Assembly (NCBI GenBank): GCA_913060875.1
Contig: CAJXSL010000002.1
Location: 186,001-250,000, forward strand
DNA: 64,000 bases
Direction of reading: 5' to 3'
Origin: an uncultured Desulfobacteraceae bacterium
GTDB lineage: Bacteria; Desulfobacterota; Desulfobacteria; Desulfobacterales; UBA5852
Part shown: piece after piece, positions 28,139-36,783 of the stretch
Position numbering within the stretch: the first letter of the stretch is position 1
Layout of the letters: the number at the start of each line of letters is the position of its first letter
Position numbers and translations under genes: made by a program
Notes under the pieces: model-generated
Databases searched by the model: none
Seen by the model: the letters and a program-made list of their open reading frames with translations, nothing else
What the model was told of the DNA's origin: nothing

Positions 28139-28633
28139 CTATTTTATTGATCTGATTTCGGTGGCTTCAAGTTTAGCAAGCAATTCTCTGGCTTTTCGCG
28201 TGTCGCCATTTTTTTCATTCAAATATTTTTCCAATGCTTTCAATAATTCCATTTTTAAATTGAAAAGTTCTTGGCTACGCTTGCCAGTATAATCCGTTAA
28301 GAGTGCATAAGGCAGACCTTCAATCCACGCATCGAATTGGACTGGCTCTCTCTGAAACCAGGCAAAGGTTAAATGGGGACGATGAATAAAGGCTAAGGCA
28401 ATGCTAGGAGCAACTTCAGAGCCAATTGCACCATCACGATATTTCCAGATTTCACAAAGAGTATTTACAACAGGTACAGCTTCGAATTCTGAGCCGTTTT
28501 TTAGAACAGATTCAATTTGCTCAGTATTTTTCAAGTACCATTCGAAATTAGTACTAATGATATTTTCGTCAGCGGCAAAACAAGTGCTCGAAAATATCAT
28601 GATTGCCGATATGATAATTAAGATTCTTTTCAT
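28139..28633 (-). CDS. cassette-encoded hypothetical secreted protein
   Basis: signal peptide MKRILIIISAIMIFSSTCFA. Confidence 0.7.
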   Translation of the reverse strand: MKRILIIISAIMIFSSTCFAADENIISTNFEWYLKNTEQIESVLKNGSEFEAVPVVNTLCEIWKYRDGAIGSEVAPSIALAFIHRPHLTFAWFQREPVQFDAWIEGLPYALLTDYTGKRSQELFNLKMELLKALEKYLNEKNGDTRKARELLAKLEATEIRSIK

Positions 28634-28643
28634 TATTTATTAC

Positions 28644-28700
28644 CGATAACGTTGAACTGTGTGGCGTGATTTTAACGTCCGCACCAGTGACAGGTTATAA
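28644..28700. repeat. attC-like site (short)
   Basis: CGATAACGTTGAACTGTGTGGCGTGATTTTAACGTCCGCACCAGTGACAGGTTATAA. Confidence 0.82.
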
Positions 28701-28723
28701 GTATTTATGATAGAGACATTAAA

Positions 28724-29434
28724 CTATTTGCCTCTATAGAAATCAAATTGAGCCAAATCGATTTCTTGATTAATAGCGATTTCACAAAAGTTCGTTTCAA
28801 ATTCCATGTCAGGCCAATTAGTTGTAACTTTATGAACCAAATAAGACTGAACATCTATCCAAAGATGATACTCTGTACCAGTTCGAGGATTAACGTCTTT
28901 AATATGGTAACAGTTGTGTCCCCGGATCTCTTCGTTACCTATGATTACAGGCTGATTAGGATTACCAACTAACCATCCATCCGGCTCATCCATCAACAAA
29001 CTTCCTACAATATAGGCAGCCATCAAAGAACTGCCGGTTGCTTTAGAAACTGCCGTGCCTAAACTTTTCTCAATTTCAATTTCACTGCCTGCCTTATCGT
29101 AAGTGCTTTTAGTATAGACGCCATCACTGTTCGACCAAATTACAGCATAATCGGAAAAATCAATCTCCTCTTTTTTTTGGTTTTGGGCAGGTCCCCATTT
29201 AAAAAGGAACCTGTCTGGATTAACAAAGAGCGTATAGAATATAACTTTTTTATTATCAGTTTCTACTACTCCCCAATCTTGGTAAGATTTAATCGTAGAA
29301 TAGATTGTATCAACTTGTTCAAGGATTTTTTCAGCAGATAGTTCTCTGGCATTCTCAGAATGGGCACTTGTACTAATTAAACATAGTATGAATAGAAATG
29401 CGAAAGTATGTTTGAGATGGCGTAAATGTTTCAT
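28724..29434 (-). CDS. cassette-encoded secreted protein, LolA/DUF2092-like
   Basis: signal peptide; EIRGHNCYHIKDVNPRTGTEYHLWIDVQSYLVHKVTTN resembles lipoprotein-binding LolA/DUF2092 fold (memory). Confidence 0.6.
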   Translation of the reverse strand: MKHLRHLKHTFAFLFILCLISTSAHSENARELSAEKILEQVDTIYSTIKSYQDWGVVETDNKKVIFYTLFVNPDRFLFKWGPAQNQKKEEIDFSDYAVIWSNSDGVYTKSTYDKAGSEIEIEKSLGTAVSKATGSSLMAAYIVGSLLMDEPDGWLVGNPNQPVIIGNEEIRGHNCYHIKDVNPRTGTEYHLWIDVQSYLVHKVTTNWPDMEFETNFCEIAINQEIDLAQFDFYRGK

Positions 29435-29440
29435 AGTTTC

Positions 29441-29503
29441 ATATAACGTTGCTTTTCAGCGGGCGCGCGCTTTTTGCGCTCCGCTGCAAAAGCCTTGTTA
29501 GGA
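29441..29503. repeat. attC-like site
   Basis: ATATAACGTTGCTTTTCAGCGGGCGCGCGCTTTTTGCGCTCCGCTGCAAAAGCCTTGTTAGGA. Confidence 0.92.
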
Positions 29504-29962
29504 ATTTTTCATTTTTTTCCAAGTAGTTGTTCCAGATACAATAAGGCCCTGTTGGTCCACTTGATTCCAAAGGCCTTCGAAGATATCTCTTTCTACATTC
29601 AGCTTTGTGATTCCGCTTCCAGTAAGTTGATTTCTTCCAATTCCTTGAAATGTGAAGGTTAAAAAATTGGATCTTTGGATATAACCGTTCAACAACCAAT
29701 CTCCTATTCCAGGTGTATTTGCACGACCAGTTATTCGTGATCCATTGGTTTTATATATTTCGATCACATCTCTTAGAGCATCGGGGTGATTACCATCGGA
29801 TTTTTCAACATCCCAAATACAATCCCATTTACCAATCAAATCTTTGTTGTTGATTTTTTCCGATGAAAATAATCTTTTTAAATCATCAGTATATGCTTGA
29901 ATAAGCGCCCCAATAATAGCACCAGCAAACCCTATGAGCGCAGCATAGATAGCTGTATCCAT
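29498..29962 (-). CDS. cassette-encoded hypothetical protein, N-terminal TM plus beta-rich domain
   Basis: MDTAIYAALIGFAGAIIGALIQAYTDDLKRLF...; stop codon inside attC core. Confidence 0.65.
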   Translation of the reverse strand: MDTAIYAALIGFAGAIIGALIQAYTDDLKRLFSSEKINNKDLIGKWDCIWDVEKSDGNHPDALRDVIEIYKTNGSRITGRANTPGIGDWLLNGYIQRSNFLTFTFQGIGRNQLTGSGITKLNVERDIFEGLWNQVDQQGLIVSGTTTWKKMKNS

Positions 29963-30154
29963 CTTCTATTCCTATTCCTAACTTTAATATTATGTGGAAA
30001 GCATCATTTTAACGAAAAATACTAACTTGAGACGATTTTTTACATATTTTTTTACTGCCTCGATGGATATGCGTATACAATAACATATCAACACTTTATT
30101 TTAACAATTACATATTTTGTAGATTCTGAAAAGGCATCTTTTCCACCGAATTAT

Positions 30155-30183
30155 CGTTCTTATGGTGCAGCACCATAAGAACG
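30155..30183. promoter_or_regulatory. perfect 14-bp inverted repeat with 1-nt centre
   Basis: CGTTCTTATGGTGC-A-GCACCATAAGAACG. Confidence 0.8.
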
Positions 30184-30304
30184 GGAAATAATTATTCTCG
30201 AGACATTATCAGTCTAACGGACTTACAACACCATGCCTATTTTTGCTTACTACATGCGTATAGATCATTACTTTTGTAACAAAAGGGGCCAAGGATTAAT
30301 GGGT

Positions 30305-30676
30305 TCAAGGGGCCGAGGATTTAGTTTCTAAAGCTTTGATGAGTGCTTTTAACATCCTCTCGACATCTCCAATATCTTTTTTAAAAATATCTAAATCATC
30401 CTTAGCTATGAAACCTAAATCCCCTGCTAATAAAATCTGGGTTTCCAACTCGCAAACCGAACCGTATGAGATGTATAGCATCCTTGTGTAATCAGCTGTT
30501 GTCTTCCTTCCATAGCCTTCCGCAATGTTTGAAGGGATAGAAACAGCCGATCGTTTGATTTGCGAAGTAAGACCATATTTTTTTTGGTTTGGAAATTTTG
30601 CAGCTATTCCAAAAATAACCAAACAAAGTTTGTACGATTTTTGCCACACACGTAAATCTTTGTAGGATTTAAGCAT
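30305..30676 (-). CDS. four-helix bundle protein (23S rRNA IVS/S23-like family)
   Basis: MLKSYKDLRVWQKSYKLCLVIFGIAAKFPNQKKYGLTSQIKRSAVSIPSNIAEGYGRKT. Confidence 0.93.
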   Translation of the reverse strand: MLKSYKDLRVWQKSYKLCLVIFGIAAKFPNQKKYGLTSQIKRSAVSIPSNIAEGYGRKTTADYTRMLYISYGSVCELETQILLAGDLGFIAKDDLDIFKKDIGDVERMLKALIKALETKSSAP

Positions 30677-30958
30677 TTCCCTTGAATCCTTGAACCCACG
30701 ACCCCGTAAAAAATTACATTTTTTACTCAACACGCCTGTATAGTAGATACAATTTGAAATCTTGCATGACCTTGGCCAATGGCAAGAACCATACCATCCT
30801 CAGCATGTCGTGAATTCAGCGGGTTACGAACCAACAAATCGCACGTTTGCACATTTTTCTGTGCACCGCGCCCTGTATCCTTGGCAGTCACACCGATGAT
30901 ATAGTTTCCGTATTTTCCGTATAACGGTTCTCTGCAAAGCTATAGTCAACAAGAATTG

Positions 30959-31031
30959 ACCACGAAGAGCACGAAGCACACGAAGAAAAACCAGCCAGAG
31001 CATATGAATCCCTTTGTGCCCTTCGTGGTTC
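30959..31031. repeat. CACGAAG-type inverted repeat element
   Basis: accacgaagagcacgaagcacacgaag ... cctttgtgcccttcgtggtt. Confidence 0.75.
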
Positions 31032-31193
31032 GAGCTGTTGCACTTATCCAAACAAGGCTTTTTCAGTAACCGCATTGCACGGTAGGGGGGCGGGACCGGC
31101 TTTCAAGAAATAACTCATTTTACGTTATCAGAAATGGGATTAAAGCACAAAGCAAAAAGGGTAAGGCCGTATCGTCATCACGCCGGCAATGCT

Positions 31194-33041
31194 TCAGGCC
31201 GAACGCGATTCCCAATCGGTAATCGCCGTGATGAACTGGTCCCCGTAGCGGTCGGCCTTGGTCTCGCCGACACCGGATACTTGCAGCAAGTCCTCGCGGG
31301 TGGCGGGGCGCTGCACCGCCATTTCTTTGAGGGTTTTATCGTGAAAGATCACGTAGGCCGGCACCTCCAGGCCCTGGGCGATCTCGTGCCGCAGCTTGCG
31401 CAGGTGCTCCCACAGGTCGGATGCCGTTGGATCCAGGTCCATCTCCGGACGCTTTTCACGTTTAGATTTTTTCGGTGCGGCATCTTTGCGGAACTGCACG
31501 TCCTGCTCGCCGCGCAGCACGGGCCAGCTCTTGTCCGTCAGCACAAAACCGGCCCGCCGGTCCATCTCCACCGTCAAAAATCCCAGGGCAATCAACTGGC
31601 GGAAGACGGAACGCCACTCTTTGGCGGTCAATTCGCCCCCCACGCCGAAGGTCTTGATCCGGTCATGGCCGAACCGCTGCATGCGCTCGTCTTCCTGGCC
31701 GAGCAGGACCTTGATAAGATACTGGGCCCCGAAACGCTGGCCGGTGCGGTAGACTGCCGAGAGGGCTTTCTGGGCGGCCACGGTGCCGTCCCAGGCGTCG
31801 GCGCCGCCGCTGCGGCAGGTGCCGCAGTTGCCGCAGGCCTCATCCCGCACTTCCCCGAAATAGCGCAGGAGCACCTGGCGGCGGCAGGCCATGGTTTCGC
31901 AGTAGCCCAGCAGGGCGTCCAATTTGCGCTGCTGGATCAGCTTGAAGGTTTCGTCGCCTTCGGAGCGCATCAGCATTTGCCGGGCGGCCACCACATCTCC
32001 CAGGGAGTAGATCATCCAGGCGTCGGCCGGCTCGCCGTCGCGTCCGGCCCGACCGGTTTCCTGGTAATAGGCCTCCATGCTCATGGGGATATCGAAATGG
32101 GCCACAAAGCGCACGTCGGGGCGATCGATGCCCAGCCCGAAGGCGATGGTAGCCACCACCACGATGCCCTCCTCACGGGCGAAACGCTTCTGCGCGGTCA
32201 AACGCTTCTCCGGCGCCAAACCGGCGTGGTAAGCCACCGCGTTGATCCCCTGCTCTTCAAGCCAAAGCGCGACCTCTTCCACCCGGCGCCGGGTGCGGCA
32301 GTAGACGATGCCGGTTTCGCCCGCATGCTCGTCCCGGATAAAGCCCCGCAACTGGCGTTTGCCGTTGTCTTTGAGCCGGACGCGATAGCAGATATTGGGC
32401 CGGTCGAAACTGGAGATGAACTGCCGGGCCTCGGTCAGCTCCAGCTTCCGGAGGATTTCCCGGCGGGTGACATCGTCGGCCGTGGCCGTCATGGCGACAC
32501 GGGGCACCTTGGGAAACTGGCGGGTCACATCCGCGATCCGGAGGTACTCCGGCCGGAAGTCATGCCCCCACTGGGAGACGCAGTGGGCCTCGTCGATGGC
32601 GAAAAGGGCAATGTTCATATCGTCGAGCAGCCGGCGGCACCGGGGGGTGAACAACCGCTCCGGGGCGACATACAGGATATCGGTCTGCGCGGATCGTACC
32701 TTCTCTTCCACCCGGGCCGCATCGTCCGCGGACAGACTCGAATTGAGATACTCCGCCCGGATGCCGTTTTCCCGCAACCCGGCCACCTGATCGTGCATCA
32801 GGGCGATCAGCGGCGATATGACCACCCCCACCCCTTTGCGGATCACTGCCGGGATCTGGTAGCACAGGGATTTCCCGCTGCCTGTGGGCATCAAAACAAA
32901 AGCGTCGGAACCGGCCACCAGCCGTTCGATCACGTCCTGCTGGTGTTCACGAAAGGCATCGTAGCCGAAATAAGTCTGCAAAACTTCCTGAGGCGTCAAA
33001 ACGATTCTGTTCTCCGTTTGGTTTACCAGTAAAGGCTTCAC
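31194..33041 (-). CDS. recQ: ATP-dependent DNA helicase RecQ
   Basis: [45 protein letters not shown]-terminal HRDC-like region. Confidence 0.96.
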   Translation of the reverse strand: MKPLLVNQTENRIVLTPQEVLQTYFGYDAFREHQQDVIERLVAGSDAFVLMPTGSGKSLCYQIPAVIRKGVGVVISPLIALMHDQVAGLRENGIRAEYLNSSLSADDAARVEEKVRSAQTDILYVAPERLFTPRCRRLLDDMNIALFAIDEAHCVSQWGHDFRPEYLRIADVTRQFPKVPRVAMTATADDVTRREILRKLELTEARQFISSFDRPNICYRVRLKDNGKRQLRGFIRDEHAGETGIVYCRTRRRVEEVALWLEEQGINAVAYHAGLAPEKRLTAQKRFAREEGIVVVATIAFGLGIDRPDVRFVAHFDIPMSMEAYYQETGRAGRDGEPADAWMIYSLGDVVAARQMLMRSEGDETFKLIQQRKLDALLGYCETMACRRQVLLRYFGEVRDEACGNCGTCRSGGADAWDGTVAAQKALSAVYRTGQRFGAQYLIKVLLGQEDERMQRFGHDRIKTFGVGGELTAKEWRSVFRQLIALGFLTVEMDRRAGFVLTDKSWPVLRGEQDVQFRKDAAPKKSKREKRPEMDLDPTASDLWEHLRKLRHEIAQGLEVPAYVIFHDKTLKEMAVQRPATREDLLQVSGVGETKADRYGDQFITAITDWESRSA

Positions 33042-33086
33042 CCAGAGGTCTTGAAATCTGGTTTGGACCTTATGGTTTTGTTCTTT

Positions 33087-33343
33087 CCCATTGTCCCGCG
33101 ATGACGCGCAAGGTTAAGCGGGGCACGCGTGTTTTAAGCCTGTAACGCTGTTTTAAGGAGAAGCGCGGTTGCTTCGTTTTCTGGATGGAACCTTAGAAAG
33201 CCGCGATTTCCTTTAGCACGTCATTCCGGCGGAAGCCGGAATCTCTTGATATCTTAAAGTTATAGATTCCGGATCAAGTCCGGAATGACAGATAAAATAC
33301 TTTTTACGAAACCATCTTCTCTGTCACGCGAAAGAAAATGAAG
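33087..33343. repeat. family-B intergenic repeat, interrupted copy
   Basis: cccattgtcccgcg...gcggggcacg...gcttcgttttc / tcacgcgaaagaaaatgaag, split by ~141 bp. Confidence 0.65.
33219..33294. repeat. CATTCCGG-type palindromic repeat
   Basis: cgtcattccggcggaagccggaatc...gattccggatcaagtccggaatgaca. Confidence 0.8.
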
Positions 33344-33481
33344 AAATCAATTAAGAACCTCAAATCGTGTCAGAAGAAGCCACGCTTAATAAGGAAACAG
33401 AACACATACAATCATATATGTAGCTTTCTGAAAAGACTTCAGCGCACTTATGGGGTGATAGATGAGTTTTGGAAACCATTC

Positions 33482-34183
33482 TTACTCAAACCGCAGATAC
33501 CCGAAACATCGGGGCAAATGAAAATTGAGGGCATCCACCGGGCGCCAGGCCGCCCAGTGGGGGTGGGAGGTCGCATCGCCGCATTTATAGAAGTTCGCCC
33601 GCCAGACATCCCCCTCGTCCGCCCGCAAGGCGCCGGTGTATGGCCGCAAAATATCAAACGGGATCCGGAAAACGAGCTGCCAGGTCCCGGGTTCCGCCAT
33701 CTCCGGATCGACCACCGCGGGCATGGAAGGCCATACGCCGACGCGGCGCCCCTCTTCAGGGGCCAACGGCTGCCAGGCCTTGAATCCCGTCTCCGTGCGG
33801 GTGGGGTCGGTAATGTAGGAGGCCAGCAGGGCCCCGCCGCAGTTGAACTCGAAATTGAAATACCCCCGGTCCGGACGGGGCTGCACGAAGAATTCGACAC
33901 AGCTGTCTTCATAGACCGGCGATTGAAAATGGGTATGCACGCAGCGGATATAGCGGTCTTCCACCGTGAAGGCGCCCCAGAGGGCCGCGTCGTCCCACAG
34001 CAGTTTGGCAATGGTGCGCGGCCGGTGGTCGCTGCTTTCCGGCCGGAAACGATCCACGTTAAGGTGCGGTGCCCGCCGCCAGTCATCGCTTGTCCAAGGG
34101 GTATGCCCATCGATATCGCCATCCACACGTCGCACCGTATAGCAATCCCCGGACGGTGGTGCTGCTGGCGTCTTGTCTGTCAT
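33482..34183 (-). CDS. carbohydrate-binding family 9-like protein
   Basis: LLWDDAALWGAFTVEDRYI...DSCVEFFVQPRPDRGYFNFEFNCGGALLAS. Confidence 0.8.
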   Translation of the reverse strand: MTDKTPAAPPSGDCYTVRRVDGDIDGHTPWTSDDWRRAPHLNVDRFRPESSDHRPRTIAKLLWDDAALWGAFTVEDRYIRCVHTHFQSPVYEDSCVEFFVQPRPDRGYFNFEFNCGGALLASYITDPTRTETGFKAWQPLAPEEGRRVGVWPSMPAVVDPEMAEPGTWQLVFRIPFDILRPYTGALRADEGDVWRANFYKCGDATSHPHWAAWRPVDALNFHLPRCFGYLRFE

Positions 34184-34577
34184 GGCATGAGCCCCCTCCC
34201 CGTCGTTATCCTGTCTACCCGCCTCACCCCTTCATCCCCCGTTGGCAGCGGTTTTGGATAAATCTTTTCCGCCGAATTTCCACCACCCCGGTGTCAGAAA
34301 ATTTTCCTTCAAAGGCGCCGGGCATTTTCATTTTTGGATTTTGCTGCTACGATAGACGTCAATTCCTACGCCTGCGACATCTAATCACAAGCAATTGCGG
34401 ACTGCAATGCGACGCATCGATTCGGCCGTATCCGAGGGAGGCTTCGGCATCCAGATGATGGTGGCGCAGGCCTTTCAGCTCGAGCCCGAACATTTCATGC
34501 TGATATTTATACGAATTTTCTTTGATGGTCATATTCAGTATCTTAAATGAGGATTCCGGCAAAAAGGATTTCGTCTG

Positions 34578-35711
34578 ATGGAACGCAGCACCGTGAACAA
34601 ATCTGTCCTGCTTATCGTGGTATTGTTTATCTCCGCGGTCTTCCTGTCCATGATCCGCGCTTTCCTGATGGCCATCTTCCTGGCCGGCCTCTTCAGCGCC
34701 CTGGTCCATCCGCTTTACCGGCGCTTCGTGGGCTGGACCGGCGGACGGCGGGCCATCGCCTCCCTGACCACCATCCTGCTCATCACCCTCTTCATCCTGC
34801 TGCCCCTGGCCGGGCTGATGGGCATCGTCACGGCCCAGGCCATCAAGGTGGGGGAGTCGGTCAAACCCTGGGTACAGCAGCAGATCGCTTCGCCGAGCAC
34901 CCTGTTTGCCAAGCTCGAAGCCCTGCCTTTTTACGACAAGGTGCTGCCCTACCGCGATTTCATCTTCCAGAAGGCCGGCGAAATGGTGGGCAAAATCAGC
35001 GCCTTTCTCATCGACAGCCTGAGTTCGGCGGCCATGGGCGGCGTCAATTTCCTGTTCATGACGCTGGTCCTGCTCTACACCATGTTCTTCTTCCTGATGG
35101 ACGGCGACCAGCTCATCCGCAAGATTCTCTATTACCTGCCCCTGGAGGACGACGACGAACAGCGCATGCTCAACCGCTTCACTTCCGTGGCCCGGGCCAC
35201 GTTGAAGGGCACGGCCGTCATCGGCGTGCTGCAGGGGGGGCTGGCCGGCCTGGCCTTTGCGGTGGTGGGCATCCCCAGCGCCGTGTTCTGGAGCGTGCTC
35301 ATGGTCCTGCTCTCCATCCTGCCCGGCATCGGCACGGCCCTTATCTGGATCCCGGCCGCCGGCATCCTGGCGGCCAAGGGCCTCTGGCCCCAGGCCATTG
35401 GGCTGGTGATCTTCTGCGGTGCCGTGGTTGGCAGTCTGGACAATGTCCTGCGGCCCCGGCTGGTGGGCAAAGACACCCAGATGCACGAACTCTTGATTTT
35501 TTTCGGCACCTTGGGAGGCATCATGATGTTCGGCTTCGTCGGCTTTATCATCGGCCCCATCGTTGCGGCTCTTTTTACGACCATCTGGGATATCTATGGT
35601 ATGGCGTTCCAGGATGTCCTGCCGGAAACCGGTGATGCCCCGGCCGTTGTAATGCCGGAACCCGCGCCGCCGGATAATGAAAACCCTCCGGTGGAAAAAC
35701 CACCGGAATGA
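34578..35711 (+). CDS. AI-2E family transporter
   Basis: multi-TM; LPGIGTALIWIPAAG and FFGTLGGIMMFGFVGFIIGPIVAALF motifs. Confidence 0.93.
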   Translation: MERSTVNKSVLLIVVLFISAVFLSMIRAFLMAIFLAGLFSALVHPLYRRFVGWTGGRRAIASLTTILLITLFILLPLAGLMGIVTAQAIKVGESVKPWVQQQIASPSTLFAKLEALPFYDKVLPYRDFIFQKAGEMVGKISAFLIDSLSSAAMGGVNFLFMTLVLLYTMFFFLMDGDQLIRKILYYLPLEDDDEQRMLNRFTSVARATLKGTAVIGVLQGGLAGLAFAVVGIPSAVFWSVLMVLLSILPGIGTALIWIPAAGILAAKGLWPQAIGLVIFCGAVVGSLDNVLRPRLVGKDTQMHELLIFFGTLGGIMMFGFVGFIIGPIVAALFTTIWDIYGMAFQDVLPETGDAPAVVMPEPAPPDNENPPVEKPPE

Positions 35712-35847
35712 TCATGCCATCGTCATGGCCAGCCGGTGCGTTTTCTCATTCGCAAACCATGACACCCGGCCTTGCGTGTGTTAGGGTATGGACATTGTCA
35801 CAGGTGGCGACAGCCTGTAGCTTCAACCATTATCAGGGAGGGAAAAA

Positions 35848-36183
35848 ATGACGGAATATGAAATCATTGCCGACCCCAAAGAATATGGTATCGAGGCCCT
35901 GGTGGACGGACTGAACAGCAACCCCATCGATTTTCCGCCGGAAGAGCGGGAGCAGTGGGCCCGGGAAGTGGGTGACTTCGCCCACCGCATAAACGAGCTC
36001 GGCGACAAGGCCAAAAGCCTCCAAAGCTGGCTGGCCGGCGATGCGGCCATCAAATCGACACCGGCCAGCCTCAAGACCCTGAAAATCCAGCTTTTCAAAA
36101 TAAACGATGCCCTGGCCAACTCCATCGACCTGGTCAATCGGCTGGAGTGTGATATTGTGCCGGCGATCACAGAAAAAAACTAG
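35848..36183 (+). CDS. hypothetical protein
   Basis: 111 aa ORF preceded by GGAGGG. Confidence 0.6.
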   Translation: MTEYEIIADPKEYGIEALVDGLNSNPIDFPPEEREQWAREVGDFAHRINELGDKAKSLQSWLAGDAAIKSTPASLKTLKIQLFKINDALANSIDLVNRLECDIVPAITEKN

Positions 36184-36470
36184 AAGCATCTCAAAAAAGT
36201 CTTTTCGCCCGATATCGGCGTTGGGCCCTCGGCTCCAATCCTCGACATACATGAGTATGCCTGCGGTTTGATCCTCGGCCCCGCCTTGATCTCGAACCAA
36301 AATCCTGATTTTGAGATGCTTCTACGCTCCTCCTTAAAAAAGTCTTTTGGCTCCATATCGGCGTTGGGTGCTCGTTCATCGTCCTCGAAATACCGATGTA
36401 TTCCTCCGGCTATGAACTCACACCCGCCTTGAGCTGAAGCCAAAATCCAAATTTTGTGAAGGTTTCTTAG
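36184..36470. repeat. two diverged ~140-bp tandem repeat units
   Basis: AAAAAAGTCTTTT...ATATCGGCGTTGGG...CCGCCTTGA...CAAAATCC.. in both units. Confidence 0.8.
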
Positions 36471-36568
36471 AATATCCGGGGGTCTTGTCGCCCGATCTGT
36501 ACTGCCGGTCGCACCTGCTTTCCGCTGCGGCGTACCGGCGCACACCTTACCGAACATGTCCTTGGAGA

Positions 36569-36708
36569 TTAACCCGGATATTTCAAGCGTTCGAGATGTT
36601 CATTTACAAGGCATCAGGGGCGCCGCTGTACTTCTGCTACCGCAAGCCCCTAATAACGCGGTCAATAGATATCTCGGGCGCGCCTGCAGGGTGAAATGTT
36701 CGGGTTAA
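36569..36708. mobile_element. 140-bp MITE-like element with 17-bp imperfect TIRs
   Basis: TTAACCCGGATATTTCA ... TGAAATGTTCGGGTTAA (15/17 TIR match); second copy of the interior at 1068-1193. Confidence 0.65.
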
Positions 36709-36783
36709 ACACTTGACTCCTTGACCCCTTGAATCCTTGGATCCTTTTGAGGCTAATCGTCAGGTAAATCTCCACCAAGACAC

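Larger units (their letters stand above)
13954..29503. mobile_element. chromosomal integron gene-cassette array (CALIN-like; no integrase in window)
   Basis: 27 well-formed attC-like sites plus one degenerate site (listed individually), spaced ~0.3-1.2 kb, each near the 3' end of a short ORF; AT-rich relative to flanks. Confidence 0.92.

Noticed and set aside
13954-29503. Regularly spaced palindromic repeats could be taken for a CRISPR array
   Set aside because: Repeat length and sequence vary, spacers are 0.3-1.2 kb and coding, and ends match attC cores; no cas genes.
30305-30676. Possibility that the S23-like gene marks a 23S rRNA intervening sequence
   Set aside because: No rRNA sequence recognised around it; immediate neighbours are the array edge and recQ.
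30824-31075. 83-aa ORF with NHEGHKG...FLRVLRALRG
   Set aside because: Read-through of the CACGAAG repeat; a commonly seen artefact.
31134-33032. 632-aa plus-strand ORF
   Set aside because: Antisense to recQ with shadow-ORF composition and no family motifs.
34359-35486. 375-aa minus-strand ORF
   Set aside because: Antisense to the AI-2E transporter; Gln/His/Asp-rich shadow composition.
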